This document shows positions 7,042-16,078 of a stretch of 19,122 nucleotides of DNA, one piece after another (within the stretch, counting starts at the first letter, position 1; each line of letters begins with the position of its first letter). Both the position numbers and the translations under genes were made by a program. The notes under the pieces were generated by a model. The model did no database searches. It was given only the letters and a program-made list of their open reading frames with translations, and had not been told where the DNA came from. Location: assembly GCA_964595355.1 (NCBI GenBank), contig CAZQQD010000062.1:1-19122 (forward strand), written 5' to 3'. The DNA comes from JAKAGZ01 sp964595355. Lineage in GTDB: Bacteria; Bacteroidota; Ignavibacteria; Ignavibacteriales; Ignavibacteriaceae.

Positions 7042-8576
7042 TGAATCACACAGAGAATCACATAATAGTAATATTTGGTGCAACTGGCGATCTGACAAAA
7101 AGAAAATTGATCCCATCTATCTTCCAATTAAAGAAACATGGCCTGTTACCAAAGAAGTTTGCAATACTAGGGACCGGGAGAAGAGATCACTCTCATGAAA
7201 CTTTCAGACAAAAAATGCAGGAAGCGCTACATGAGTTTTCTGAAGATAAAAATCTGGACGAATCACAGGTAAAAGAATTTATTAGCTCGCTATATTTTAC
7301 AGTAATGGACTTCACTAAAGATGAAAATTATTTAAAGCTGAAGGAGAAATTAGCGGAAGTGCAGAAGACCTTGGGTATCGGTGGTAATGTGATTTATTAT
7401 CTTGCAACTCCACCGAGTCTTTATGGTGTAATTCCAATAGACCTTGCAAAGCATGGAATGAATGACCAGTCTGACGGATGGAAAAAAATTATTGTCGAAA
7501 AGCCATTCGGATATGATTTGCAATCTGCTAAAGAATTAAACGCAAAATTATTAAAGCATTACAAAGAAGAACAGATTTACAGGATTGATCATTACCTTGG
7601 AAAAGAGACTGTACAGAATGTTATGGTCACAAGATTTTCCAACGGAATATTTGAGCCGCTGTGGAACAGGAATTATATTCATCATGTTGAGATAACATCA
7701 GCAGAAAGTATTGGAGTAGAGAATCGCGGAGGATATTATGAAGGATCCGGCGCATTGCGCGATATGATTCAGAATCATCTATTGCAGGTTACAGGTATGA
7801 TTGCAATGGAGCCGCCGGCCTCTTTTGAATCGAATGCTATCAGGAATGAAACTCTTAAAGTTTTTCAATCACTCCGAAAGATGACACCGGCAGAGGTTGA
7901 AAAAAATGTGATCAGGGGACAATATGGAGCCGCCACTGTTCGTGGGGAAAAATTAGCCGGGTACAGGGAAGAAAAGGGTGTTAAAAAGGATTCTCGTACA
8001 GAGACTTACGTTGCCATTAAAATGTTTATCGATAACTGGAGATGGGGAGGAGTGCCTTTTTACATTCGAACCGGCAAAAGGCTTCCCACGCGAGTTACAG
8101 AGGCTGTGATTCATTTTAAACCGACTCCGCATCAGATTTTTGGAACGAGAGAAGCAGTCAATGATTCATGCAATCAGCTTGTAATAAGAATTCAACCTGA
8201 CGAGGGAATTCTTTTGAAAATCGGGATGAAAACTCCCGGGGCAGGATATAATGTTCAGACTGTAAATATGGATTTTCATTATTCTGATTTAAAGAATGAA
8301 CCTATTCCATCTGCATATCAAAGGTTAATTCACGATTGTATGATTGGTGATTCTACACTTTTTGCACGTGCTGATGCTGTGGAGGCGTGCTGGTCTTTTG
8401 TTCAGCCGATAATTGATGTATGGAAGGAGAATAAAAATAAAAAACTAAAAGTTTTCGGTTATCCAGCAGGAACATGGGGACCGGAACATTCCGATACAAT
8501 AATAGAAGAACCCGGGATTACGTGGAGATATCCTTGCAGGAACTTGTCAGATGACGGACTATACTGTGAACTCTAA
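7041..8576 (+). CDS. zwf: Glucose-6-phosphate 1-dehydrogenase
   Basis: 511 aa, typical G6PD length. It oxidises glucose-6-phosphate to 6-phosphogluconolactone, the entry step of the oxidative pentose phosphate pathway. The dinucleotide motif GATGDLTKRKL spans 13-23 and GTGRR 44-48, the latter providing arginine for an NADP 2'-phosphate. EKPFG (153-157) and the active-site signature RIDHYLGKE (181-189) follow. By comparison with the Leuconostoc enzyme, D183, H184 and H246 (in MIQNH) form the catalytic set. The start codon overlaps the gnd stop (TAATG), so translation is probably coupled. pgl follows after 16 bp. All expected motifs are intact and nothing suggests truncation. Confidence 0.97.
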   Translation: MNHTENHIIVIFGATGDLTKRKLIPSIFQLKKHGLLPKKFAILGTGRRDHSHETFRQKMQEALHEFSEDKNLDESQVKEFISSLYFTVMDFTKDENYLKLKEKLAEVQKTLGIGGNVIYYLATPPSLYGVIPIDLAKHGMNDQSDGWKKIIVEKPFGYDLQSAKELNAKLLKHYKEEQIYRIDHYLGKETVQNVMVTRFSNGIFEPLWNRNYIHHVEITSAESIGVENRGGYYEGSGALRDMIQNHLLQVTGMIAMEPPASFESNAIRNETLKVFQSLRKMTPAEVEKNVIRGQYGAATVRGEKLAGYREEKGVKKDSRTETYVAIKMFIDNWRWGGVPFYIRTGKRLPTRVTEAVIHFKPTPHQIFGTREAVNDSCNQLVIRIQPDEGILLKIGMKTPGAGYNVQTVNMDFHYSDLKNEPIPSAYQRLIHDCMIGDSTLFARADAVEACWSFVQPIIDVWKENKNKKLKVFGYPAGTWGPEHSDTIIEEPGITWRYPCRNLSDDGLYCEL

Positions 8577-8592
8577 ATTATAAATTGAAATT

Positions 8593-9321
8593 ATGGTTCC
8601 TGAATTAAAAATATTTAAAACACCTTTGGAAGTAGCAGAAAAATTAGCATCTCAAATTTTTTCTGTCATTGAAAAGAATAATTCAAAAGGTGATAAAACA
8701 TTTATAGCAGTTTCTGGTGGTAATACTCCTAAAATACTTTTTAATATTTTGGCAGAAGAATACAGGGAGAAAATAAACTGGAGCAATACTATCTTCTTTT
8801 GGGTGGATGAAAGATGCGTTGCGCCTGAAGATCAGGACAGCAATTACGGAATGACAAAAAAATTTCTCTTTGATAAGATTGATGTTCCTGAGGAAAACAT
8901 TCACAGGATCAGAGGAGAAAACATTCCGGAAAAAGAAGCTGTAAGATACGCGGCAGAGATTGACGAATTATTAAAATTTAAGAATAAACGCCCAAATTTT
9001 GATTTGATGATTATGGGAATAGGAACCGATGGACATACAGCTTCTATTTTCCCGAATCAGTTGCAATTATTAAAATCAGAAGAAGTTTGTGCTGTTGCTG
9101 TTCATCCTCAGTCAGGACAAAAGAGAGTTACATTGACCGGCAATGTAATTAATAATTCAGATAATGTGTTTTTTTTAATTATTGGTGAGGACAAGGCAAA
9201 AGTCGTAGCTGATATATTCAAGCAGAAAAAAGGCTTTGAAAAGTACCCTACAGCAAATATTAATCCGGTAAATGCGGCATACGACTGGTATCTTGATACA
9301 AATGCAGCGAAGTTGATATGA
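8593..9321 (+). CDS. pgl: 6-phosphogluconolactonase (DevB/NagB-like type)
   Basis: 242 aa, normal for the Pgl/DevB family. It hydrolyses 6-phosphogluconolactone made by Zwf to 6-phosphogluconate, the substrate of Gnd. SGGNTPK (41-47), FFWVDERCV (68-76) and GIGTDGHTASIFP (142-154) are the family's phosphate-binding and active-site motifs, with the conserved DGH histidine in the last. RVTLTG (178-183) is also typical. There is no signal peptide, so it is cytosolic. It sits between zwf and pgi with short gaps (16 and 23 bp), completing the three-step oxidative branch in one operon. The related glucosamine-6-phosphate deaminase is a less likely reading given the motifs and neighbours. Confidence 0.95.
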   Translation: MVPELKIFKTPLEVAEKLASQIFSVIEKNNSKGDKTFIAVSGGNTPKILFNILAEEYREKINWSNTIFFWVDERCVAPEDQDSNYGMTKKFLFDKIDVPEENIHRIRGENIPEKEAVRYAAEIDELLKFKNKRPNFDLMIMGIGTDGHTASIFPNQLQLLKSEEVCAVAVHPQSGQKRVTLTGNVINNSDNVFFLIIGEDKAKVVADIFKQKKGFEKYPTANINPVNAAYDWYLDTNAAKLI

Positions 9322-9344
9322 GAATTATTATGGAGGTTAAGTAA

Positions 9345-11060
9345 ATGCAAAATTCAAATTTTATAGTTAAGGCAGGTAAATACCAAAAAGAAATAGATAG
9401 AACATTAGAGAAAGTAAAAGATCAAAAAATTGCAGAAAGAATCTGGAAAAACGACTTCTCAATTTGGAGTGATAAGCCTGATGAGATCGTGAATCGTCTT
9501 GGCTGGCTTCATAGTACTGAAGTAACTGGGGCAGCATTAGATGAAATTAACTCTTTTGTAGATGAAGTTCGGAAAGAAGGTTTTACAAATGCTATTGTAC
9601 TTGGGATGGGAGGGTCGAGTATGGCGCCGGAAGTGTTCAGCCTGATGTTCGGTAAAAAAGAGGGATATCTTGATCTTCATGTGCTCGACAGCACAGACCC
9701 CGGAGCTATAATTGAATTTGATAAAATGCTGGATCCTGCAAAAACTCTTTATATAGTTTCTACTAAGTCAGGTAGTACTGTAGAAACTTTTTCTTATATG
9801 AAACACTTCTATAATTCAACTTTGAAGAAAGTTGGAAAAGAAAATGCAGGTAAACATTTTATTGCAATAACTGATCCAAAGAGCGGGCTTGTAGATACTG
9901 CAGAAGAATTAAAATTTAGAAAAATTTTTAGAAACGATCCAAATATCGGAGGGAGATATTCTGCACTATCATTTTTCGGAATGGTACCAGCGGCATTGGC
10001 CGGTGTTGATCTTAAAAAAATTCTGGATAATGCTGATAAAATTATTGGTGAAACCAAATCAAACAATATTAATGAAGATACAGGTACCCATCTTGGCATC
10101 GTGCTTGGCACGCTTACCAATGAAGGTATTGATAAAGTTACATTTATAACACCTGGAAAAGTTTCATACTTCGGAGCATGGGTTGAACAACTTATTGCCG
10201 AAAGCACAGGAAAGAATGGAAAAGGAATTCTTCCTGTTGACGGTGAGGCAGTTGAAGCGCCTGAATATTATTCAAATGACAGGTTGTTTGTATATATTCA
10301 TATGAAGAATGACAATACAAATTCTGAAAAAGTTAAGGCGTTAGAAACAGCTGTTCATCCGGTCGTTGAAATAATTTGGGATGATCTTTATGAACTTGGC
10401 AGTGAATATTTTCGGTGGGAATTTGCAATTCCTGTAGCCGGTTGGGCAATCGGTATTCAGCCTTTTGATCAGCCTAATGTTGAAGCCGCAAAAATTCTTG
10501 CAAGAAAAATGGTGAAGGAATATCAGGAAAAAGGTAAACTCCCTGAATTAAAACCTGCACTGGAAGAAAATGGAATTGCTGTTTATGGTGATATAAAAGC
10601 AAAAAACATATCTGAAGCATTAAAAAATTTTCTTGATCAATATGATTCAGGTAATAATGATTTTGTTGGAAGAAGTTATGTAACAATTCAGGCGTACATA
10701 AAGCCCGGAAAAATAACCACACGATCTTTGCAAGATTTCAGAACAGCCATTCAGAAAAAATATAAATTGGCGACGACTATGGGATACGGACCGAGATTTT
10801 TGCATTCAACCGGTCAATTACACAAGGGCGATGCTGGGCACGGTTTGTTTATTCAATTTAATTCAGAGATGGAAAACGACTTACCTATTCCAGATAAAGC
10901 TGGTGATGATAAATCATCTATTTCTTTCGGCACCTTAAAAAATGCACAAGCGCTTGGTGACAGACAAGCATTACTGGATAAAAAACGGAGAGTAATAAGA
11001 TTTAACCTTGGAAAAGATGTTAATAAATCACTGGAGTTTTTAACAAAAGCTTTAAAATAA
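9345..11060 (+). CDS. pgi: Glucose-6-phosphate isomerase (Tal-Pgi-type, stand-alone)
   Basis: 571 aa. It interconverts glucose-6-phosphate and fructose-6-phosphate, linking glycolysis to Zwf. Two sugar-isomerase (SIS) subdomains are seen: GMGGSSMAPEVF (87-98) with STKSGSTVETFSYMKHF (139-155), then GGRYSALS (202-209) and EQLIAESTGKNGKGILP (281-297). QPFDQPNVEAAK (372-383) and a C-terminal block YGPRFLHSTGQLHKGDAGHG (481-500) complete the active site. The overall pattern is that of the isomerase half of bifunctional transaldolase-Pgi proteins, but no transaldolase domain precedes it. The start has GGAGG at 9332-9336. The HAD gene starts 2 bp after the stop. Function is confident; evolutionary origin by separation from, or precursor to, the fused protein is inference. 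Confidence 0.93.
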   Translation: MQNSNFIVKAGKYQKEIDRTLEKVKDQKIAERIWKNDFSIWSDKPDEIVNRLGWLHSTEVTGAALDEINSFVDEVRKEGFTNAIVLGMGGSSMAPEVFSLMFGKKEGYLDLHVLDSTDPGAIIEFDKMLDPAKTLYIVSTKSGSTVETFSYMKHFYNSTLKKVGKENAGKHFIAITDPKSGLVDTAEELKFRKIFRNDPNIGGRYSALSFFGMVPAALAGVDLKKILDNADKIIGETKSNNINEDTGTHLGIVLGTLTNEGIDKVTFITPGKVSYFGAWVEQLIAESTGKNGKGILPVDGEAVEAPEYYSNDRLFVYIHMKNDNTNSEKVKALETAVHPVVEIIWDDLYELGSEYFRWEFAIPVAGWAIGIQPFDQPNVEAAKILARKMVKEYQEKGKLPELKPALEENGIAVYGDIKAKNISEALKNFLDQYDSGNNDFVGRSYVTIQAYIKPGKITTRSLQDFRTAIQKKYKLATTMGYGPRFLHSTGQLHKGDAGHGLFIQFNSEMENDLPIPDKAGDDKSSISFGTLKNAQALGDRQALLDKKRRVIRFNLGKDVNKSLEFLTKALK

Positions 11061-11062
11061 AA

Positions 11063-11803
11063 ATGATAAAAGCATTTGTCTTTGACCTTGATGGAACCCT
11101 TGCACAGACGGAAATTCTGAAAGCACATTCTTACGCAAAAGCAGTTGAGAAACTTAAACCTGGAGAATATAAGTTACATGATTTAATTGATTTTTATATA
11201 AGACTTGTGGGTCACTCACGTGAAGAAGTCGCGAATTATTTTTTATTGAAATTTAAGTTGGAAAAGGAATTAGAAAAATTAGTTAGAGATTTTAAAGTTA
11301 AGGAACCATGGGAAGCTTTCATAAAAATAAGACTTAAGTACTATTTTGAATTTCTTGATAATCCACGAATATTAAAAACAGTTGTATGCCAATATAGCAC
11401 AAAACTACTCAAGAAAGTTAAGGTACTGAATTACAAAACAGCTCTTGCAACTACATCTCATCTTGATGAAACGACAAAGGTTCTGGAAACTCTTAAATTA
11501 AAAAATTTATTCAATTTTATTGCCACAAGGGATCTGATTGAGAACAGCAAACCTGATCCGGAAATATATAAGCTCGTATTATCTAAATTAAAAGTCAAAC
11601 CTGTGCAATGCATTACAATTGAAGATTCTCTGACAGGAATAAAAGCAGCCCTGGCCGCAAAAGTAAATTGCATTGCGGCAACCAATGATTATACCAGAGA
11701 CTCAGTTAATAAAAGCAGGTTGCTTGAAAGAAGATGGATAGTGAATAATCTTAGTAATCTGGAAAGTGTTGTGGAAGAGATGATTAAAATTCATTCTGGA
11801 TAA
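11063..11803 (+). CDS. HAD-superfamily hydrolase, beta-phosphoglucomutase-like
   Basis: 246 aa with all four HAD motifs. Motif I is FDLDGT (7-12) with nucleophile D8 and acid/base D10; motif II is LATTSH (128-133); motif III is K163 in NSKPDPEIY; motif IV is IEDSLTGIKAA (186-196). The helical cap between residues ~15 and ~80 places it in subfamily I with beta-phosphoglucomutase, phosphoglycolate phosphatase and small sugar-phosphate phosphatases. It could be a sugar-phosphate phosphatase or a phosphoglucomutase; sequence alone does not decide. It lies 2 bp after pgi and 7 bp before the GH63-type glucosidase, so a role in sugar-phosphate handling is likely. Confidence 0.85.
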   Translation: MIKAFVFDLDGTLAQTEILKAHSYAKAVEKLKPGEYKLHDLIDFYIRLVGHSREEVANYFLLKFKLEKELEKLVRDFKVKEPWEAFIKIRLKYYFEFLDNPRILKTVVCQYSTKLLKKVKVLNYKTALATTSHLDETTKVLETLKLKNLFNFIATRDLIENSKPDPEIYKLVLSKLKVKPVQCITIEDSLTGIKAALAAKVNCIAATNDYTRDSVNKSRLLERRWIVNNLSNLESVVEEMIKIHSG

Positions 11804-11810
11804 AATATTT

Positions 11811-14432
11811 ATGGGAACAGAATACGAAAGATTGCAGGAATTATTAAGCAAAAAAAAGAATTGGAGAAAATGGGGACCTTATTTATCAGAGAGAGAATGG
11901 GGAACAGTCCGTGAAGACTACAGTCCAAATGGGGATGCATGGAATTATTTAACATATGAACAGGCACTCAGTCGTGCTTACCGATGGGGAGAAGATGGAA
12001 TAGGTGGAATTTGCGATGATCAGCAGTTGCTCTGTTTGGGATTTGCTTTCTGGAATAGGAAAGATCCAATTCTGAAGGAAAGATTTTTCGGTCTTTCTAA
12101 TCCGCAGGGGAATCACGGTGAAGATATAAAAGAATATCACTACTACCTCGATAATGTACCTACTCATTCTTATATGAAAATGCTTTGTAAGTATCCACAA
12201 TCCGAATTCCCTTATGAGCAATTGCGAAATGAAAATGCAGAAAGAGGAAGAAACAAACCTGAATATGAATTAATTGATACAGGAATTTTCGATGAAGATA
12301 AATATTTTGATATCTTTTTAGAATATGCCAAAGCAGATGATGACGATATTCTTATTAAAGCAACAATATTTAATCGTTCTCAGGAAAAAGCTGAGTTAAA
12401 TATTATTCCCCAAGTATGGTTTCGTAATACCTGGTCGTGGGGAATAGATGATTATAAACCAATTATAAAGAAATCGGACAAAAATTTTTTGAGTATAGAA
12501 CATAAAAGCCTGAAGAATCTTAAATTATTTTATGAGGGAAATCCTGAAATTATTTTTTGTGAAAATGAAACCAATTATAAAAAACTTTATAATGTAAATA
12601 ATGAGTCAGCTTATTGTAAAGATGGAATAAATGATTTTATTGTTAACAATAATAATGACTCTGTGAATTTTAAAAAAGGGACAAAGGCCGGGCTAAGTTA
12701 CAAACAAAATATTAGTTCAGGTAAATCATATCAAATAAAATTAAGACTCACAAATAAGAAAGAGCAATCACCATTTGAAGAATTTGATAAAATCTTTGAG
12801 GAAAAAATTAAAGAAGCTGATAGTTTTTATTCAGAGCTTCAAAAAAATATAAAAGAAAAAGAGTTAAAAAATATTCAGAGACAGGCTTTTGCAGGTATGC
12901 TTTGGAATAAACAGTTTTATTATTATGATATTCCACAATGGCTGAATGGAGATCCTTCACAGCCAACTCCCCCATTTGAAAGAAAACAGGGAAGAAATTC
13001 CGATTGGATGCATCTGAATAATTTTGATATAATCTCAATGCCGGACAAATGGGAATATCCCTGGTATGCTTCGTGGGATCTTGCTTTTCACTGTATCACT
13101 TTGGCAATGATTGATCCTGAATTTGCAAAGCATCAGCTCATTCATTTAACTCGTGAATGGTATATGCATCCGAACGGGCAGTTGCCTGCATATGAATGGA
13201 ATTTTAACGATGTGAACCCACCAGTTCATGCATATGCAGCATGGAGAGTTTATAAGATTGATCAGAAAAATAACAATGGAAAAGGGGATATTGAATTCCT
13301 TGAATCTGTTTTTCATAAAATGCTTCTAAATTTTACGTGGTGGGTTAATAGAAAAGATGCTGATAATCATAATGTTTTTCAGGGAGGCTTTTTAGGGCTA
13401 GATAACATCGGAGTGTTTGACAGGAACGAAAATCCAACTGACGGGCATATTGAACAAGCAGATGGTACTGCTTGGATGGCAATGTATTGCCTCAATATGA
13501 TGCGCATATCACTTGAACTTTCTAAAGGGAATTCTATTTATCAGGACCTAGCCACTAAATTTTTTGAACATTTTTTATATATAGCGAATGCTATGTATAA
13601 AATAAGCCCTGACGGTATTAATATGTGGGATGAAGGAGATGAGTTTTATTATGATGTTCTGCATACTTCAGATGATAAGCATCTTAAACTAAAAGTTCGA
13701 TCTATGGTGGGCTTGATACCTTTATTTGCGGTTGAAGTTCTGGAACCGGAAGTTATGGAAGCATGTCCCGAATTTGCAGCCAGATTAGAATGGTTTTTAA
13801 ACTATAGAAAAGATCTTGCCGGATTGGTTTCACGCTGGGAGGTAAAAGGACAAGGTGAAAGCAGGTTACTTTCTCTTCTTCGCGGACACAGAATGAAATG
13901 CTTGTTAAAAAGAATGCTTGATGAGAATGAATTTTTATCTGACTATGGTGTGCGAGCTTTATCGAAATACCATCTTGAAAATCCTTATGTGTTCAAATCT
14001 GATGGGAAAGAATTTACAGTAAGATATGTGCCTGGTGATTCTGATTCTGGATTATATGGAGGAAATTCAAATTGGAGGGGGCCTGTATGGTTTCCCACTA
14101 ATTTCCTGATAATAGAATCTCTTCAACGGTTTCATCATTATTACGGAGATGATTTTAAGGTTGAATACCCAACAGGTTCGGGAAATCATTTAACACTTAG
14201 AGAAATTTCAGAAAAGCTTACAGAAAGACTAATAAAATTGTTTCTGAGTGATAAAAACGGTAGTCGCCCTGTAAACGGATCGGTAGGAAAATTTAATAAG
14301 GATAAATATTTTAAGGATTACATTCTCTTTCACGAATATTTTCATGGAGATAATGGCTGTGGGCTGGGGGCATCACACCAAACAGGGTGGACAGGACTTA
14401 TCGCAAAACTTATGCAGCCTGAAAGGAAATAG
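11811..14432 (+). CDS. GH63-type (MGH-like) glucosidase, cytosolic
   Basis: 873 aa, the length of bacterial proteins annotated as GH63 'glucosidase'. An N-terminal beta-rich domain (~1-340) with conserved WGTVREDYSPNGDAWNY (30-46) is followed by an (alpha/alpha)6 catalytic barrel (~350-870). Barrel motifs are WEYPWYASWDLAFH (414-427), GQLPAYEWNFNDVNPPVHAY (456-475), GGFLGLDNIGVFDRN (525-539), WRGPVWFP (755-762) and HEYFHGDNGCGLGASH (841-856). GH63 enzymes are inverting and cleave alpha-glucosidic bonds; bacterial members act on oligosaccharides or glucosylated solutes. There is no signal peptide, so it works on an internal glucoside. Residues 218-315 are Asn/Lys-rich and less conserved-looking. 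It closes the pentose phosphate operon, and released glucose would feed Zwf after phosphorylation. The exact substrate is unknown. Confidence 0.82.
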   Translation: MGTEYERLQELLSKKKNWRKWGPYLSEREWGTVREDYSPNGDAWNYLTYEQALSRAYRWGEDGIGGICDDQQLLCLGFAFWNRKDPILKERFFGLSNPQGNHGEDIKEYHYYLDNVPTHSYMKMLCKYPQSEFPYEQLRNENAERGRNKPEYELIDTGIFDEDKYFDIFLEYAKADDDDILIKATIFNRSQEKAELNIIPQVWFRNTWSWGIDDYKPIIKKSDKNFLSIEHKSLKNLKLFYEGNPEIIFCENETNYKKLYNVNNESAYCKDGINDFIVNNNNDSVNFKKGTKAGLSYKQNISSGKSYQIKLRLTNKKEQSPFEEFDKIFEEKIKEADSFYSELQKNIKEKELKNIQRQAFAGMLWNKQFYYYDIPQWLNGDPSQPTPPFERKQGRNSDWMHLNNFDIISMPDKWEYPWYASWDLAFHCITLAMIDPEFAKHQLIHLTREWYMHPNGQLPAYEWNFNDVNPPVHAYAAWRVYKIDQKNNNGKGDIEFLESVFHKMLLNFTWWVNRKDADNHNVFQGGFLGLDNIGVFDRNENPTDGHIEQADGTAWMAMYCLNMMRISLELSKGNSIYQDLATKFFEHFLYIANAMYKISPDGINMWDEGDEFYYDVLHTSDDKHLKLKVRSMVGLIPLFAVEVLEPEVMEACPEFAARLEWFLNYRKDLAGLVSRWEVKGQGESRLLSLLRGHRMKCLLKRMLDENEFLSDYGVRALSKYHLENPYVFKSDGKEFTVRYVPGDSDSGLYGGNSNWRGPVWFPTNFLIIESLQRFHHYYGDDFKVEYPTGSGNHLTLREISEKLTERLIKLFLSDKNGSRPVNGSVGKFNKDKYFKDYILFHEYFHGDNGCGLGASHQTGWTGLIAKLMQPERK

Positions 14433-14521
14433 ACATCTCTTTTGTTTAGCAATTTCAAAGGTATTTTAAAACGAAATTCAATATTTTGACCTTATAAAAT
14501 AGATAAATTTACAAGGCCGCA

Positions 14522-16078
14522 ATGAATAACACTTTACGTAAGATAGGGATAATACTAATTGCGGTTATAGTTTTACCGGCACTTCTTTTTATTACGTTCG
14601 AACTAAGCTCCCTGAACAGTAATGAAAGAGTTATAGAAAAAATTTATGAAAGCCAGCTTGATGCTGTATTATTTTCAGTAAACCAGTATTCTCAGGATAT
14701 TGTAGAAAGCTGGGCGGGCAAAATTGAAGCTACATTAATTACTGACGAAAAACCGGTTGACTTTCAGGTTTTTCTAAAAGAGAATTCTTCTATTAAAGGG
14801 ATAGTCTTTGGTGATCTGGATAAACTTACAGTTCAGGATTCTTTCGGAGACATTACTGATAAAACAGGCCAGTTAAATCTGTACAATAAATTGCTATCTG
14901 CAAAGTCCGAATTAATAATGAGATTAATAAACTACCGTAAATCCGGCTATAGAAAAATTGAATCCCTTACTACAGATTCATCTACAACAAGCTTAATATT
15001 TACATTTACTTCACAGGTATTACAAAACAAATTCTGTATTTTAATTATAAACTCCGATTCATTTATTCAAAAGGTACTGTCTCCTCGCATTGAATCTATT
15101 TCCCAGGATGAATTTGCTATTTATATTCAGTCGGATTTAGAAGATTACAATACCGGCAATAAGTCCATTTCCACATACAATGGAGGCAAAATACAAAAAG
15201 CAATGTGGCTGTTACCTGGTTACCAGCTTGGTATTTCTCTCAAAGGCGAAACAATTGAATCCCTGGTTCAACAGAGAGCAACAACGAATCTTCTACTTAT
15301 AGTTTTACTGATTATCGTTTTATTCCTTGGTGTATATATCGTTTTTAGAAACGTGAAAAAAGAAATTGAAATTGCACAGATGAAATCAGATTTTATTTCA
15401 AATGTTTCTCATGAACTTAGGACACCTCTTTCAATGATAAGCATGTTTTCCGAAACGCTTGAGATGGGAAGAGTTGCTTCTGAAGAAAAAAGACAAGAGT
15501 ATTATAAAATTATTAGTCAGGAAACTTCAAGATTAAGCAGAATAGTTAATTCCATCCTGAGTTTTTCAAAAATTGAAGCCGGTAAAAGGAAATATAATTT
15601 TGTGGATTCATTTCTAAATGATATTGTTGATACTGTTTACTCATCATATGAAACGCACCTTAGACAGAATGGATTTAAAACAGAATTTATCCGGGATGAA
15701 AATATTCCTGTTCAACAGCTTGATGAAGAAGCGGTTTCTGAAGCGGTAATGAACCTGCTTGATAATGCGATAAAATATAGTAAAGATAAAAAGAGCATAA
15801 TTATTAAAACAGGGTTGAAAAAACATTACTCTTTTGTTGAAGTTAAGGATTTAGGAATTGGGATTTCAAAGGAAAATGAGGAAAAGATTTTCGAAAAATT
15901 TTACCGGGTAAGTACAGGCTCTGTTCACAATGTTAAAGGAACTGGCCTGGGCCTGAGTATTGTAAAACATATAGTTGAATCACATGGCGGAACAATTGAA
16001 CTTGAAAGTTCCTCAGGCAATGGAAGTACTTTCAGATTGAAATTTCCTTTAAAAAAATTGAAGGATGATCATGAATAA
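14522..16078 (+). CDS. Membrane sensor histidine kinase
   Basis: 518 aa. A membrane helix at ~8-27 and a second at ~256-275 flank an extracytoplasmic sensor of about 225 residues that I do not recognise. No HAMP domain is obvious: the helix runs almost directly into HisKA, with the phospho-accepting H297 in SNVSHELRTPLSM. The HATPase domain shows the N box (NLLDNAIKYS, 411-420), G1 (DLGIGIS, 443-449), F box (EKIFEKFYR, 454-462) and G2 (GTGLGLSIVK, 473-482), so it should be catalytically competent. AAGG 5 nt before the ATG supports the start. It follows the GH63 gene after 89 bp and overlaps its response regulator. The stimulus is unknown. Confidence 0.93.
   Translation: MNNTLRKIGIILIAVIVLPALLFITFELSSLNSNERVIEKIYESQLDAVLFSVNQYSQDIVESWAGKIEATLITDEKPVDFQVFLKENSSIKGIVFGDLDKLTVQDSFGDITDKTGQLNLYNKLLSAKSELIMRLINYRKSGYRKIESLTTDSSTTSLIFTFTSQVLQNKFCILIINSDSFIQKVLSPRIESISQDEFAIYIQSDLEDYNTGNKSISTYNGGKIQKAMWLLPGYQLGISLKGETIESLVQQRATTNLLLIVLLIIVLFLGVYIVFRNVKKEIEIAQMKSDFISNVSHELRTPLSMISMFSETLEMGRVASEEKRQEYYKIISQETSRLSRIVNSILSFSKIEAGKRKYNFVDSFLNDIVDTVYSSYETHLRQNGFKTEFIRDENIPVQQLDEEAVSEAVMNLLDNAIKYSKDKKSIIIKTGLKKHYSFVEVKDLGIGISKENEEKIFEKFYRVSTGSVHNVKGTGLGLSIVKHIVESHGGTIELESSSGNGSTFRLKFPLKKLKDDHE

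Noticed and set aside
6427..7116. Several minus-strand open frames across gnd and the start of zwf
   Set aside because: They overlap one another and lie opposite genes with intact catalytic motifs; they are rich in residues typical of reverse-frame translation and have no family features.
9809..10207. 132-codon minus-strand open frame inside pgi
   Set aside because: A shadow of the strongly conserved pgi frame; no ribosome-binding site or domain supports it.
14433..14521. Possible terminator or promoter between the GH63 gene and the histidine kinase
   Set aside because: AATTTC/GAAATT can pair only across a long loop without a T run, and the TATAAA near 14493 has no -35 at proper spacing; neither is convincing.
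16065..16070. Earlier ATG for the response regulator
   Set aside because: It abuts the AAGG sequence with no spacing, whereas the ATG at 16071 has a proper 5-nt spacing; only two residues differ.
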